Below, piece after piece: positions 8,366-16,106 of a stretch of DNA of 34,104 bases. This DNA is from JAHIGH01 sp964564035. Its GTDB lineage: Bacteria; Patescibacteriota; Microgenomatia; Levybacterales; UBA12049. The stretch's first letter is position 1. Every line of letters begins with the position of its first letter. Made by a program: the position numbers and the translations under genes. The stretch covers positions 1 through 34,104 of the forward strand of contig CAZLZN010000018.1 in the NCBI GenBank assembly GCA_964564035.1, in the 5' to 3' direction. The notes beneath the pieces are model-generated. The model saw only the letters and a list, made by a program, of their open reading frames with translations. It did no database searches and was not told where the DNA came from.

Positions 8366-8409
8366 GGGCTTAGGGATTAGGTGTTAGGGCTTAGGTGTTA
8401 GTGATTAGT
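8366..8409. repeat. TTAGG/TTAGT-type low-complexity repeat
   Basis: The tract repeats imperfect units such as GCTTAGG, GATTAGG and TGTTAG, about seven times in a row. It lies between the GerMN gene and the promoter of the DUF1761 gene. No hairpin or reading frame is apparent. Confidence 0.6.
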
Positions 8410-8417
8410 TGAGTCTA

Positions 8418-8446
8418 TTGCAAAGTATTATAAAAAGATCTAATAT
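8418..8446 (+). promoter_or_regulatory. Promoter, leaderless start of DUF1761 gene
   Basis: TTGCAA (8418-8423), a 17-nt spacer and TAATAT (8441-8446) are followed 6 nt later by the ATG at 8453. The predicted transcript starts on the A of ATG. Confidence 0.7.
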
Positions 8447-8452
8447 TTAAAT

Positions 8453-8893
8453 ATGGATCTAGGGAATTTTTTTCAGGTACCTGTTAATTATTTGGCAGTA
8501 TTTTTGGCCGGGGTTTCAAACATGGTTATCGGCTTCTTGTGGTACGGGCCACTTTTTGGTAAGCCCTGGATGAAATATGTCGGGTTTACACCGGAAAAGC
8601 TGAAGAAAGCACAGAAGAATATGGGACCGACGTACGGCCTAATGTTTGTCTCAGCGCTTGTCATGGCGTATGCTTTGTTTCATTTTATCTGGTACGCTGC
8701 GCCCGGGTCTTATACTCTGTTTATCGCGGTAAAGACTGCTGTTTGGGCATGGTTAGGATTCATAGCTACGACTATACTGTCAGGATTTATGTTTTCGCCG
8801 GAGAGAAAAAGTTATAAACTGTATTTTATAGACGCGGGATATTATCTGGCGGCTCTCGTCGTAATGGCAGTAATAATATATCTGTTTAAGTAG
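8453..8893 (+). CDS. DUF1761 family membrane protein
   Basis: A 146-aa integral membrane protein with four hydrophobic helices. The signature GFLWYGPLFGKPWMKYVGFT after helix 1, and the overall four-helix layout, match DUF1761. Function is unknown. The start is fixed by a TTGCAA-17-TAATAT promoter whose start point falls on the ATG. Confidence 0.8.
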   Translation: MDLGNFFQVPVNYLAVFLAGVSNMVIGFLWYGPLFGKPWMKYVGFTPEKLKKAQKNMGPTYGLMFVSALVMAYALFHFIWYAAPGSYTLFIAVKTAVWAWLGFIATTILSGFMFSPERKSYKLYFIDAGYYLAALVVMAVIIYLFK

Positions 8894-8974
8894 ATGTCCG
8901 CACTTGCTCCGGAAGTTTCTCCCCCTTTTGCGGATAAACCCGAGCGTAAATTTGCGGGAGCTTCAAAAAAATGA
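8894..8974 (+). CDS. Possible 26-codon ORF between DUF1761 and DUF2079
   Basis: An ATG directly after the DUF1761 stop opens a 26-codon frame (MSALAPEVSPPFADKPERKF...) that ends in ATGA overlapping the start of the DUF2079 gene. The packing suggests a coupling ORF. However, 8920-8967 also resembles a shortened copy of the CCCCCTcGCGGA...GCGGGAGtTTC repeat found at 9605-9775 and 27325-27413, so coding is doubtful. Confidence 0.25.
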   Translation: MSALAPEVSPPFADKPERKFAGASKK

Positions 8975-10578
8975 AATCATTAAAAATTTTTTCAGGTATT
9001 GGCAGAGCTGTTTTTAAGCCTGTTAATAACCCGATTATTGATGTCGCGGCTTTTTTGGCGGCGTTAGTTTTTGTAATCTCAGGATCTTTGGTTTCCCTAA
9101 ACAGGTTTTGGCAGTATGAGATCTTTTATTATAATTTCGGAGTTTTTGACATGGCGATCTGGAATGTATCGAGACTGCGTCCTCCGGTCATCGAGCATAT
9201 GCTGGTCAGCGGACGGATACTTCTGGCTGACCATTTTGATCTGAGCATACTGCTTCTTGCGCCGCTTTATTGGATCACGGATCGAAGTGAAATACTGCTT
9301 ATTGTTCAAGCCTTATTCGCGGGCTGCGCGGGGTTCGTCATATATCTGATCGGACGGGAAGTGTTGAAAAATAAACTGGCGGCGCTTAGCATCTCGCTTT
9401 GTTATTTATTTTTTACGGGCATACAAAACGCCGTAATAACGGATTTTCATGAACTGACTGTTATGACTCTTCCTTTGTCGCTAACATTTCTGTTCATCGT
9501 CAGGAAACAACTAAAGCTTTTTTGGCTATTTTTCTTATTAACACTGGGATTTAAGGAGGTTACTTTTTTGCTGGGGATCGGCATCGGGATATTTATTTAT
9601 TTTTATCCCCCTTCGCGGAAAATTTCGAGAGTCCTTCGGCATGCTCAGGATAGTGAGCGTAGTCGTACCATAAGCTCGCGGATGAGCGCGAAGAGGATTT
9701 CCGCTTCGGAGGGATTTCACTCCTTATTGAGCGCAGTGCATGAAGCCCTGAGTGTAATCTCGCGGGAGTTTCATAACAGAAAGTGGAGCAGGCATGCGCT
9801 CGCGGCGATTATTGTATCGGGGCTTTGGGGTTTTGTAACTATAAAACTCCTGATCCCGTATTTTTCGGGCGGTATATATCTCCATATGCCGGATCTCGCC
9901 GAGGGTGTCGCAGGTAAGATTTTGGCTTTGGCCGATACATCCTCGAAAAGAGACACGCTTTTTTATAGTTTTTGGCAATTCGGATTTTTGCCTATATTTT
10001 CACCAAGCTTGTGGTTTGCTATTTTTCAAGACTACGCGATGAGGTTTATGCCAAAATATACGGTCACTTATTGGACGCTGGGGCTGCATTATAACGCGGT
10101 TGTGTCGGTCCTTTTGGCGACGGCGTCCGTTTTCGGATTTAAATTTCTGCTCAGGATCAAGCAGTTTGATAAGTTTCAGAATGTTGCCGCACTGATACTT
10201 ATCATGAACGCTTTTTTTCTGTTCAGGTTTGTTCATCACGGCGCGTTCCTCATGTCGATAAATCCGGTTTTATATAGTCATACGGCGAATTTTAAATATC
10301 TGGATGAGATGATCGCGAAAATACCAAAAAACGCATCGGTTATGACTCAAAATAATTTGGGGGTTCGGTTTACGCATCAGAAATTTATATATCTGAGGGA
10401 AACATATGATGCATATGCTCCGGATTATATAGTTATCGATAACAGGGCGGGGCAGAATCCGAATAATTTTTTGTTTGGTCCGGGGAATATTGACGAGTTT
10501 TTGGAGAAACTGAAATCGGATAAAAAATATAAAGCTGTCTATCAAAAAAACCAGCAGTATATTTATAAGCGCCTTTAA
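8971..10578 (+). CDS. DUF2079 family membrane protein with repeat insertion
   Basis: A 535-aa polytopic protein. The N-terminal half has the DUF2079 features FYYNFGVFDMAIWN, a loop with LADHFDLSILLLAPLYW, LLIVQALFAG and ITDFHELT. The fold resembles GT-C glycosyltransferase-like membrane proteins, but no activity is shown. Residues about 211-268 (VLRHAQDSERSRTISSRMSA...) are hydrophilic, unlike the rest, and are encoded by a dispersed DNA repeat, so the frame has absorbed an insertion. Hydrophobic segments resume at HALAAIIVSGLWGF. The C-terminal soluble part starts near ANFKYLDEMIAKIPK. The ATG overlaps the end of a tiny upstream ORF. Confidence 0.78.
   Translation: MKSLKIFSGIGRAVFKPVNNPIIDVAAFLAALVFVISGSLVSLNRFWQYEIFYYNFGVFDMAIWNVSRLRPPVIEHMLVSGRILLADHFDLSILLLAPLYWITDRSEILLIVQALFAGCAGFVIYLIGREVLKNKLAALSISLCYLFFTGIQNAVITDFHELTVMTLPLSLTFLFIVRKQLKLFWLFFLLTLGFKEVTFLLGIGIGIFIYFYPPSRKISRVLRHAQDSERSRTISSRMSAKRISASEGFHSLLSAVHEALSVISREFHNRKWSRHALAAIIVSGLWGFVTIKLLIPYFSGGIYLHMPDLAEGVAGKILALADTSSKRDTLFYSFWQFGFLPIFSPSLWFAIFQDYAMRFMPKYTVTYWTLGLHYNAVVSVLLATASVFGFKFLLRIKQFDKFQNVAALILIMNAFFLFRFVHHGAFLMSINPVLYSHTANFKYLDEMIAKIPKNASVMTQNNLGVRFTHQKFIYLRETYDAYAPDYIVIDNRAGQNPNNFLFGPGNIDEFLEKLKSDKKYKAVYQKNQQYIYKRL
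9605..9775. repeat. Dispersed repeat, in-frame within DUF2079 gene
   Basis: It contains CCCCCTTCGCGGAAAAT, GTCCTTCGGCATGCTCAGGA, GAGCGTAGTCGTACCATA and CTCGCGGGAGTTTCAT. The same blocks occur in the same order, with a shorter middle, in the intergenic copy at 27325-27413. This copy has no stop in the gene's frame. Confidence 0.7.
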
Positions 10579-10595
10579 AAATTTCCCCGAGGGTT

Positions 10596-10624
10596 TTGAC
10601 AATTCAATTTGAAATACATAAACT
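10596..10624 (+). promoter_or_regulatory. Candidate promoter of pilus operon
   Basis: TTGACA (10596-10601), a 17-nt spacer and TAAACT (10619-10624, a weak -10) lie upstream of PilN. The predicted leader to ATG 10661 is about 30 nt. Confidence 0.45.
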
Positions 10625-10660
10625 AGAAATACGAGCGCTTAATTGAAGCGATTTTTCTGT

Positions 10661-11269
10661 ATGGCAAAGCATATGCACGGGATTAATTTGCTGCCCGATA
10701 AAGGGGACAGCGTTCTCGTGCAATTTTTGACTTGGGCTCTTAGTGTGGGCCGGCTTCTGATAATAATTGTTGAGACTCTGGCGCTTGGGACATTTCTTTA
10801 CAGGTTTACTCTGGACTGGCAGATTATTGATTTGAAAGATAAGATCAAGGCTCAGCGCGCGATAGTCACTAGTTTTAAAAGTCAGGAAGATATTTTCCGA
10901 AATATGCAGGCAAGGCTTGATCATATTAAAAAGCTTGATAATATGTCCGCAAATAATCCTCAGATGCTCTCCGATATCGTCGAGATGGGACGCGGATACG
11001 TAACATTCAGGAGGGTATATGTTACTGATAAATCGGTGAGCATTGAGGCGTATGCATCAACTCCGGCGCCGATTACGGCTTTTGTTGCGGCGCTGAAGGA
11101 GCATCCCAGAATACAATCGATAAGTATTGAAAAGATCGAGAATAAAACAACCAGCTCTGAAGTGACCGCGGGAATAAATGCCGCGATCAAGTACGATAAA
11201 CAGCTGACGGGGATGTTCGGCGAGCCGGAAAAAACGAATGATGTAAATACGGATGCGGTTATGCCGTAA
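10661..11269 (+). CDS. pilN: PilN-like type IV pilus assembly protein
   Basis: About 202 aa. The short N-terminal cytoplasmic motif GINLLPDK is the conserved PilN/GspL tail that docks on PilM. One TM helix follows (LLIIIVETLALGTFLYRF), then a coiled-coil-like stretch (QIIDLKDKIKAQRAIVTSFKSQ) and a ferredoxin-like periplasmic domain (GYVTFRRVYVTDKSVSIEAYAST). It should form the PilMNOP alignment complex, but no pilM is in the window. The ATG at 10661 is preferred over TTG 10643 because it places INLLP close to the N-terminus. It is followed 5 nt later by pilO. Confidence 0.75.
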   Translation: MAKHMHGINLLPDKGDSVLVQFLTWALSVGRLLIIIVETLALGTFLYRFTLDWQIIDLKDKIKAQRAIVTSFKSQEDIFRNMQARLDHIKKLDNMSANNPQMLSDIVEMGRGYVTFRRVYVTDKSVSIEAYASTPAPITAFVAALKEHPRIQSISIEKIENKTTSSEVTAGINAAIKYDKQLTGMFGEPEKTNDVNTDAVMP

Positions 11270-11274
11270 TTAAT

Positions 11275-11901
11275 ATGATCAAACTTCCAAAAGGGTTTTT
11301 TGACAATTTAACTTTGGCGCAGTACAGGGAGCATTTGAAGCTGTTGCCTCAGTTTAAAGACGAGAAGACACAGCTTTATACAATGCTTGCTTTTACTTTG
11401 GCGGCTTTGTCGTTTTTCGGCATTTTTGCTATCAATCCGACTCTTTCGACTATTGCCGAGCTGAGGAGGAAATTTGAGGATCTGCAATTCGTGAATGAGA
11501 AACTGGTTACAAAGACACAGAATTTGAGTTTGTTGCAGACGAAATATCAGGCTATGGGGGGAGATATGTCTTATATAATGAATGCCCTGCCGCAAACGGC
11601 TGAGATCCCGAAGTTTGTCGCGAGTGTCAACAGGCTCGTCAGCGATACAAACCTGGAGGTTAAAAGTATGCAAACATACGGAGTTGAAATTACTCCAAAT
11701 AAAAAAACTGCCGGAAATAAGCCGTTTTCGTTTTTGTTTTCGATCGAGGCGGAGGGAAATTATGATGAAATGCTTAAGTTTACAAAAGATTTGTCCAATA
11801 TGAACAGGCTGGTCAACATCGATTCGGTATCGATCGATAAAGATGACAAAAGGGGTGCTTTGATGCTGAATTTGAAAGGGAGACAATATTTTTTTCCCTG
11901 A
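11275..11901 (+). CDS. pilO: PilO-like type IV pilus assembly protein
   Basis: 208 aa: an N-terminal cytoplasmic segment, one TM helix (MLAFTLAALSFFGIFAI), a coiled coil (IAELRRKFEDLQFVNEKLVTKTQNLSLLQTKY) and a compact α/β domain (ALPQTAEIPKFVASVNRLVSDTNLEVKSMQ...). This is the PilO topology, and it directly follows the PilN homologue. PilO pairs with PilN in the inner membrane. Family identity rests on topology, ALPQTAEIPKFV-like phrasing and gene order rather than a catalytic motif. Confidence 0.7.
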   Translation: MIKLPKGFFDNLTLAQYREHLKLLPQFKDEKTQLYTMLAFTLAALSFFGIFAINPTLSTIAELRRKFEDLQFVNEKLVTKTQNLSLLQTKYQAMGGDMSYIMNALPQTAEIPKFVASVNRLVSDTNLEVKSMQTYGVEITPNKKTAGNKPFSFLFSIEAEGNYDEMLKFTKDLSNMNRLVNIDSVSIDKDDKRGALMLNLKGRQYFFP

Positions 11902-11908
11902 TTAAATT

Positions 11909-12286
11909 ATGAAACAGAAAAATATTCTAATATTACTCGTTTTGACGTTTGTTACTGTTGCTGTTTGGATAGGCACTAACATCTATCATATAATTGTTAC
12001 ATCTACAGTTGATGAGGAACTTCAGGAGCAAATAGTTCCCATAAATCCAAATTTTGATGATGCAACAATACAGAAGCTGAAAAACAGGATAAACGCGGAG
12101 CCGCTTTATGAATACAGGCAGACTGCAAGCCCCGTTCCGAGTCCGGATCAGGAGAGCGTGCAAACAACGCCCGCGCAGAGTGACCAGCCGACAGAGACGG
12201 CAGAGGGGGGCACGGCAGTTCTACCCCAGGATGAGAGCTTATCACCAACTCCTGAAATACAACCGCAAACAACAAGTACGCCATGA
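11909..12286 (+). CDS. Small single-TM protein of pilus operon
   Basis: 125 aa: an N-terminal TM helix (ILILLVLTFVTVAVWIGTNIY), a short conserved-looking segment (VDEELQEQIVPINPNFDDATIQKLKNR) and a Pro/Thr/Gln-rich low-complexity tail. Its position after PilO is where PilP often sits, but no PilP lipobox or β domain is visible. Its stop overlaps the next start (ATGA, 12283-12286). Confidence 0.7.
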   Translation: MKQKNILILLVLTFVTVAVWIGTNIYHIIVTSTVDEELQEQIVPINPNFDDATIQKLKNRINAEPLYEYRQTASPVPSPDQESVQTTPAQSDQPTETAEGGTAVLPQDESLSPTPEIQPQTTSTP

Positions 12287-13779
12287 AAAATAATTTATTA
12301 AATAGACGGATTCCGACTTTTATCGGACTTTTGTTTTTGCTTTTTTCGGTAGGTTTGGTTACGTTTATCGGCGGGAATACGAGCGTATGGCAGGGGCGGG
12401 CAAGCGAGGCCGAGACGCCAAAGAATATCGAGGTTTCAAATATTTCCGATAAATCGTTTACGATTTCGTTTACAACGGATATAAAAGCGATATCCGCCGT
12501 CGCCTATGGGACAAGTGTAAATGTCGGGCCGATCGCGATTGATGACCGGGATCGTGAGTCCGGAAAGCCCTCTCCCAGGCAGACGCATTATATAACCGTA
12601 TCAGGACTTGAGGCTGAAAAAACTTATTATTATACGATTCAATCCGGGTCGGTTACTTATTCGGACGGAAGCGTTCCTTTTTCAGTCACAACAGGCAAGA
12701 TGCTGGGGCAGGCAGGCTCGGGAGGTAATGAGACGGTAAAAGGAAGCGTGATCTTGCCGGACGGGAATATCCCGCTTGAAGGTATAGCGTATGTGTATTC
12801 GGAGCAAGCCCAAAAATTATCAGTTTTGCTTATGCCGGACGGCAGTTTCAGTATGCCGCTTAGTGGTCTTCGGTCGAAGGACTTGAGTGCGTATTTGCAG
12901 CTTATGCCGAAAAATGTTTTAGATATTGCTGTCAGAAGTCCTTTGTATGTGTCAAATGTCCGGGTGCTGGCCGGAGAGACTAATCCTGTGCCGCTGATAA
13001 CGCTTTCGACAGATTATGATTTTGCAGCGGAGCCCGTACTGCCGGGGCTTAATAGCGCGTCCGATTCGGCAAGTGCTTCGCCTTCGGCAACTATGGATCC
13101 GCGGGCATCAGATTCGGCATTTCCGGCTTTTAATGACTCGATTGCAGCACAGCCTGAAATAATCGTTCCTGAGGATGGTCAGGAGTTTACGGATCAGCAA
13201 CCGCTTTTTGAGGGGACTGCTATGCCGAATAAGACGGTTGAGATAATAATTGAATCGGATGAGGAAATCAGAACGGTTGTGATCGCCGATTCTGCCGGCA
13301 ATTGGGTTTTCCGGCCGAGTAGTGTCATCGCCAGCGGAGATCATGTTTTGACAATAGTAACGGAGGACGCGGCGGGCGTAGTGCAGAGACTATCAAGAGG
13401 CTTTACAGTTTTTGCGTCAGGGAGTCAGTTTAATGAGCCGTCCGTATCACCGCAGGTATCTATCGCGCCGACTGCATCCCCGTCGCCGACTGTAGTTCCT
13501 TCGACCCCTACTGTAACGCCCAACGCGGCTCTGACTTCTGCGGCGTTGTCATTGACGCCAAACCCTGCACAACTTACCGCTGCGGCGCTTTCGCTAACGC
13601 CTGATCCGGCACAGCTTACAGCTGCGGCATTGTCGCTTACTCCCGACCCGGAGTCGCTGACGGCGACGGCGCGTGCCAGGAACGCGCAGATTCCGGCGAG
13701 CGGGAATATTACTTTGGTATTGACAGGTATAATAGCTGGTCTTTCACTTTTGGGCGGTTTTGTGCTATTCTTCCTTTAG
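12283..13779 (+). CDS. Large FN3/Ig-like surface protein
   Basis: 498 aa exported protein. In order: signal/TM segment (FIGLLFLLFSVGLVTFIGG), an FN3-like domain (about 48-135, NIEVSNISDKSFTISFTT...TYYYTIQSG), a β-domain with VKGSVILPDGNIPLEGIAYVY, a Ser/Ala-rich linker, and an Ig-like domain (about 290-385, IIVPEDGQEFTDQQPLFEGTAMP). A Pro/Thr/Ser linker then leads into about three 16-residue repeats of type LTAAALSLTPDPAQ. The C-terminus is IPASGN followed by one TM helix with no basic tail. It looks like a surface-displayed adhesin or pilus-associated protein. Function is inferred from architecture and operon position only. Confidence 0.75.
   Translation: MKNNLLNRRIPTFIGLLFLLFSVGLVTFIGGNTSVWQGRASEAETPKNIEVSNISDKSFTISFTTDIKAISAVAYGTSVNVGPIAIDDRDRESGKPSPRQTHYITVSGLEAEKTYYYTIQSGSVTYSDGSVPFSVTTGKMLGQAGSGGNETVKGSVILPDGNIPLEGIAYVYSEQAQKLSVLLMPDGSFSMPLSGLRSKDLSAYLQLMPKNVLDIAVRSPLYVSNVRVLAGETNPVPLITLSTDYDFAAEPVLPGLNSASDSASASPSATMDPRASDSAFPAFNDSIAAQPEIIVPEDGQEFTDQQPLFEGTAMPNKTVEIIIESDEEIRTVVIADSAGNWVFRPSSVIASGDHVLTIVTEDAAGVVQRLSRGFTVFASGSQFNEPSVSPQVSIAPTASPSPTVVPSTPTVTPNAALTSAALSLTPNPAQLTAAALSLTPDPAQLTAAALSLTPDPESLTATARARNAQIPASGNITLVLTGIIAGLSLLGGFVLFFL
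13505..13675 (+). repeat. Tandem repeats in surface-protein gene
   Basis: Three successive units encode variants of ALSLTPDPAQLTAA. The copies differ mostly at silent positions (for example GCGTTGTCATTGACGCCA, GCGCTTTCGCTAACGCCT, GCATTGTCGCTTACTCCC), so the repeat is conserved at protein level and is not a recent DNA duplication. Confidence 0.75.
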
Positions 13780-13781
13780 TT

Positions 13782-13907
13782 TAAAAGAGTCTTTAATTTG
13801 ACACATTGCGTTGTCAGAACCTCCGATGCTCGACGCCGTACATTTTAGTACGACTTACTCCGCTTCTCGGTTCTTCCTAGCACTGTATTCAAATTAAAGC
13901 CTCTTAA
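13782..13907. repeat. Nested inverted-repeat element
   Basis: The outer arms share CTTTAATTTGA (13791-13801) with its inverse at 13889-13899; imperfect pairing extends the arms to about 22 nt. Inside are AGAACC/GGTTCT and a central CGTAC-ATTTTA-GTACG. The ~125-nt unit fills the gap between the surface-protein gene and the flavin oxidoreductase gene. It could be a MITE, a bidirectional terminator or a structured RNA. Confidence 0.65.
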
Positions 13908-13924
13908 GGGTTGTTAATTGTATT

Positions 13925-15205
13925 ATGAAAATAGCAATAATCGGTGCGGGGTTTACGGGGCTTGCCGCAGCTTACAGATTGGTTAATAAGGGGCATGACG
14001 TGACGGTTTTTGAGAGAGATTCTCAACCCGGCGGGTTAGCTGTGGGTTATCAGGAAAAGCGGTGGGATTGGACGCTTGAGGCTTTTTATCATCATTGGTT
14101 TACGAACGATAATTCTATTTTGGATTTGGCGAAAGAATTGAACTATCCGGTTATTATAAAAAGACCGAAGACTTCGCATTTGATCGAGGGCAAAATATAT
14201 CACCTTGATTCGCCGGCAACTCTTTTGAAATTTGAAAAGTTAACTCTCAGGGAGAGGCTGCAGATGGGGATCGTTTTGGCACTTCTTCGATACAATCCGT
14301 TTTGGAAGCCGCTTGAGAAGGTTACGGCGCACGGTTTTTTGTCACGGACTATCGGTAACCGCGCGTATAAATCAATGTGGGAGCCTCTACTGGTCGGTAA
14401 ATTCGGTAAGCACTATAAAGACATTTCGCTTGCGTGGTTTTGGGCGAGAATTACGAAGAGAACTACGGATCTTGCTTATCCCGAGGGCGGATTTTTGAGG
14501 TTCGCTGAGTTTTTGGCCGGTGAGGTCACGAAAAAGGGAGGTAAGATTTTTTATAATACGGAAATATCCGAAATAATGTCAGATGACAGTCCGCAAATTA
14601 AATATAAAGAAAGCGAAAAACGTAAAGCGAAAAACGAAAAATATGATAGGATAATTGTGACGCTGCCGTCGTTTGCGTTTTTGAAGATCGCGCATGGCCT
14701 TTCCGATGATTATAAAAAGTCTCTAATGAAACTTCAGGGTTTGGGGGCGATGTGTATCGTGATGAGGCTGAAAAAGCCGTTTTTCAAAGACAATACTTAC
14801 TGGCTTAGTGTATGCGATACGAGTGCTCCGGTTCTGGCTGTTGTGGAGCATACGAATTTGATGGACCGGAAAAATTATAATAATGAACATCTGGTATATC
14901 TGGGGCATTATATTCCTATGGGGCATAGGTATTTTGAGATGTCTGATACCGAACTGATGAAGGCTTTTGATCCGTTTTTGAGGACGCTTAGTCCCGATTA
15001 TAAAAAGAACCTGATCGGTTTTAAGAAGTTTGCCGTGCCTTTTGCTCAGCCGATTGTGTACCGAAATTATTCGAAAATGATCCCGACTTTTGAGACGCCT
15101 CTAAAAAATGTATTTCTCGCGAACATGCAGCAGGTGTATCCGTGGGACAGGGGGACGAATTATGCCGTCGAGCTTGGGGAGCGGGCGGCGGAGAGAGTTG
15201 TATGA
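13925..15205 (+). CDS. FAD-dependent amine-oxidase-type oxidoreductase
   Basis: 426 aa with the N-terminal dinucleotide fold MKIAIIGAGFTGLAAAYRL, acidic FERDSQPGGLAVGY for FAD ribose, and a C-terminal FAD closing motif VYPWDRGTNYAVELGERAAERV. It belongs to the protoporphyrinogen-oxidase/phytoene-desaturase/amine-oxidase superfamily; the substrate is unknown. An A-rich, highly charged stretch (about residues 226-241, KESEKRKAKNEKYD) looks like an intruded low-complexity repeat. Its stop overlaps the next ATG (ATGA, 15202-15205), which suggests joint function with the racemase-like gene. Confidence 0.78.
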   Translation: MKIAIIGAGFTGLAAAYRLVNKGHDVTVFERDSQPGGLAVGYQEKRWDWTLEAFYHHWFTNDNSILDLAKELNYPVIIKRPKTSHLIEGKIYHLDSPATLLKFEKLTLRERLQMGIVLALLRYNPFWKPLEKVTAHGFLSRTIGNRAYKSMWEPLLVGKFGKHYKDISLAWFWARITKRTTDLAYPEGGFLRFAEFLAGEVTKKGGKIFYNTEISEIMSDDSPQIKYKESEKRKAKNEKYDRIIVTLPSFAFLKIAHGLSDDYKKSLMKLQGLGAMCIVMRLKKPFFKDNTYWLSVCDTSAPVLAVVEHTNLMDRKNYNNEHLVYLGHYIPMGHRYFEMSDTELMKAFDPFLRTLSPDYKKNLIGFKKFAVPFAQPIVYRNYSKMIPTFETPLKNVFLANMQQVYPWDRGTNYAVELGERAAERVV

Positions 15206-16041
15206 AGGATAAAGTCTTTTACAGGTTTTCGGTGATTAGACCGGGGGGTAATGATACTGCGCTTATAAATGGAATACCCGGAGATTTGCAGACAAGGAAG
15301 AGGCTGAATGATGCGATAATGGGAGTTTATCCCAATGTTGAACAGGTCGGGTTTGTGAATTTAGATCCTAATGATCCGGAGCTGATGATGGCCGGAGGGG
15401 AGTTTTGCGGAAATGCTACAAGATCTGCGGCTTGGGAAGTTTTGAAAAGAGAACCGGGAGAGTTGGAAATCAAAGTGTCCGGTGCGGGTGGGAGGCTAAA
15501 AGCAGGAGTAAGCGAAGATGGCGAGGCATATGCCCAGATGCCGGTATATAATGATGTGTCCTACATACAGCGTGATCCGAAAAAGCCTACAAACTATACG
15601 GTTACTATGAAAGGAATAACGCATTATGTTGATTTCAATACAGAACAGATTTCCGGATTAACCGAGAGTGAAATAAAAAAGAAGGTGCGAGTTGATTTGA
15701 GAAAGCGGAAGCTGGATGAATTACCTGCCGCGGGGATCATATTTGCGGAAAAGAAGGGAGTTAAGGACTATAAAATTACACCTGTTGTCTATGTGCGGGA
15801 TATGGACACGCTTTTTGTAGAGACTGCTTGCGGAAGCGGGACAGCTGCGTTGGGACTAGCAATTGCGAAAGAGAGCGGTTTGTCGGTTAGTGATTTGCCT
15901 ATATATCAACCGTCGGGACTTCCTATCAAAGTTTCTGCCGAATATGACGGGAGTAAAATAGGCTATACGCAAATTCAAAGCCCTTTGTCACAAGTAGATC
16001 AAGGTGTGATAGAGGACGGAGAAGTAATAAAAATCGTTTAG
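15202..16041 (+). CDS. DapF-like amino-acid racemase/epimerase
   Basis: 279 aa. It has the two-domain DapF fold with both catalytic cysteines: GGEFCGNATRSAA (first Cys) and FVETACGSGTAALGLA (second Cys). The first motif is FCGNATR rather than the MCGNGxR of typical diaminopimelate epimerase; that variant is known from DapF-like racemases such as histidine racemase CntK. It therefore isomerises an amino acid, but whether it is DAP cannot be told. The ATG at 15202 is chosen because it forms an ATGA overlap with the upstream stop. A longer frame back to 15142 lacks support. Confidence 0.75.
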   Translation: MKDKVFYRFSVIRPGGNDTALINGIPGDLQTRKRLNDAIMGVYPNVEQVGFVNLDPNDPELMMAGGEFCGNATRSAAWEVLKREPGELEIKVSGAGGRLKAGVSEDGEAYAQMPVYNDVSYIQRDPKKPTNYTVTMKGITHYVDFNTEQISGLTESEIKKKVRVDLRKRKLDELPAAGIIFAEKKGVKDYKITPVVYVRDMDTLFVETACGSGTAALGLAIAKESGLSVSDLPIYQPSGLPIKVSAEYDGSKIGYTQIQSPLSQVDQGVIEDGEVIKIV

Positions 16042-16106
16042 CCGGGACCCGGGTATATGAAAATTTTTAATTTTTTATTTAACCATTTGTCGCGGATATA
16101 AAAAAT

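Noticed and set aside
13782..13907. Integron attC site
   Set aside because: The nested palindrome is suggestive, but no RYYYAAC/GTTRRRY core pair is present and there is no integrase or cassette array.
15142..15201. Upstream extension of the DapF-like gene
   Set aside because: It lies in another frame of the oxidoreductase C-terminus; the ATGA overlap at 15202 gives a natural start and family-like N-terminus.
16042..16056. CCGGGACCCGG as a terminator after the racemase gene
   Set aside because: The palindrome is centred on one base and cannot form a stem with a usable loop.
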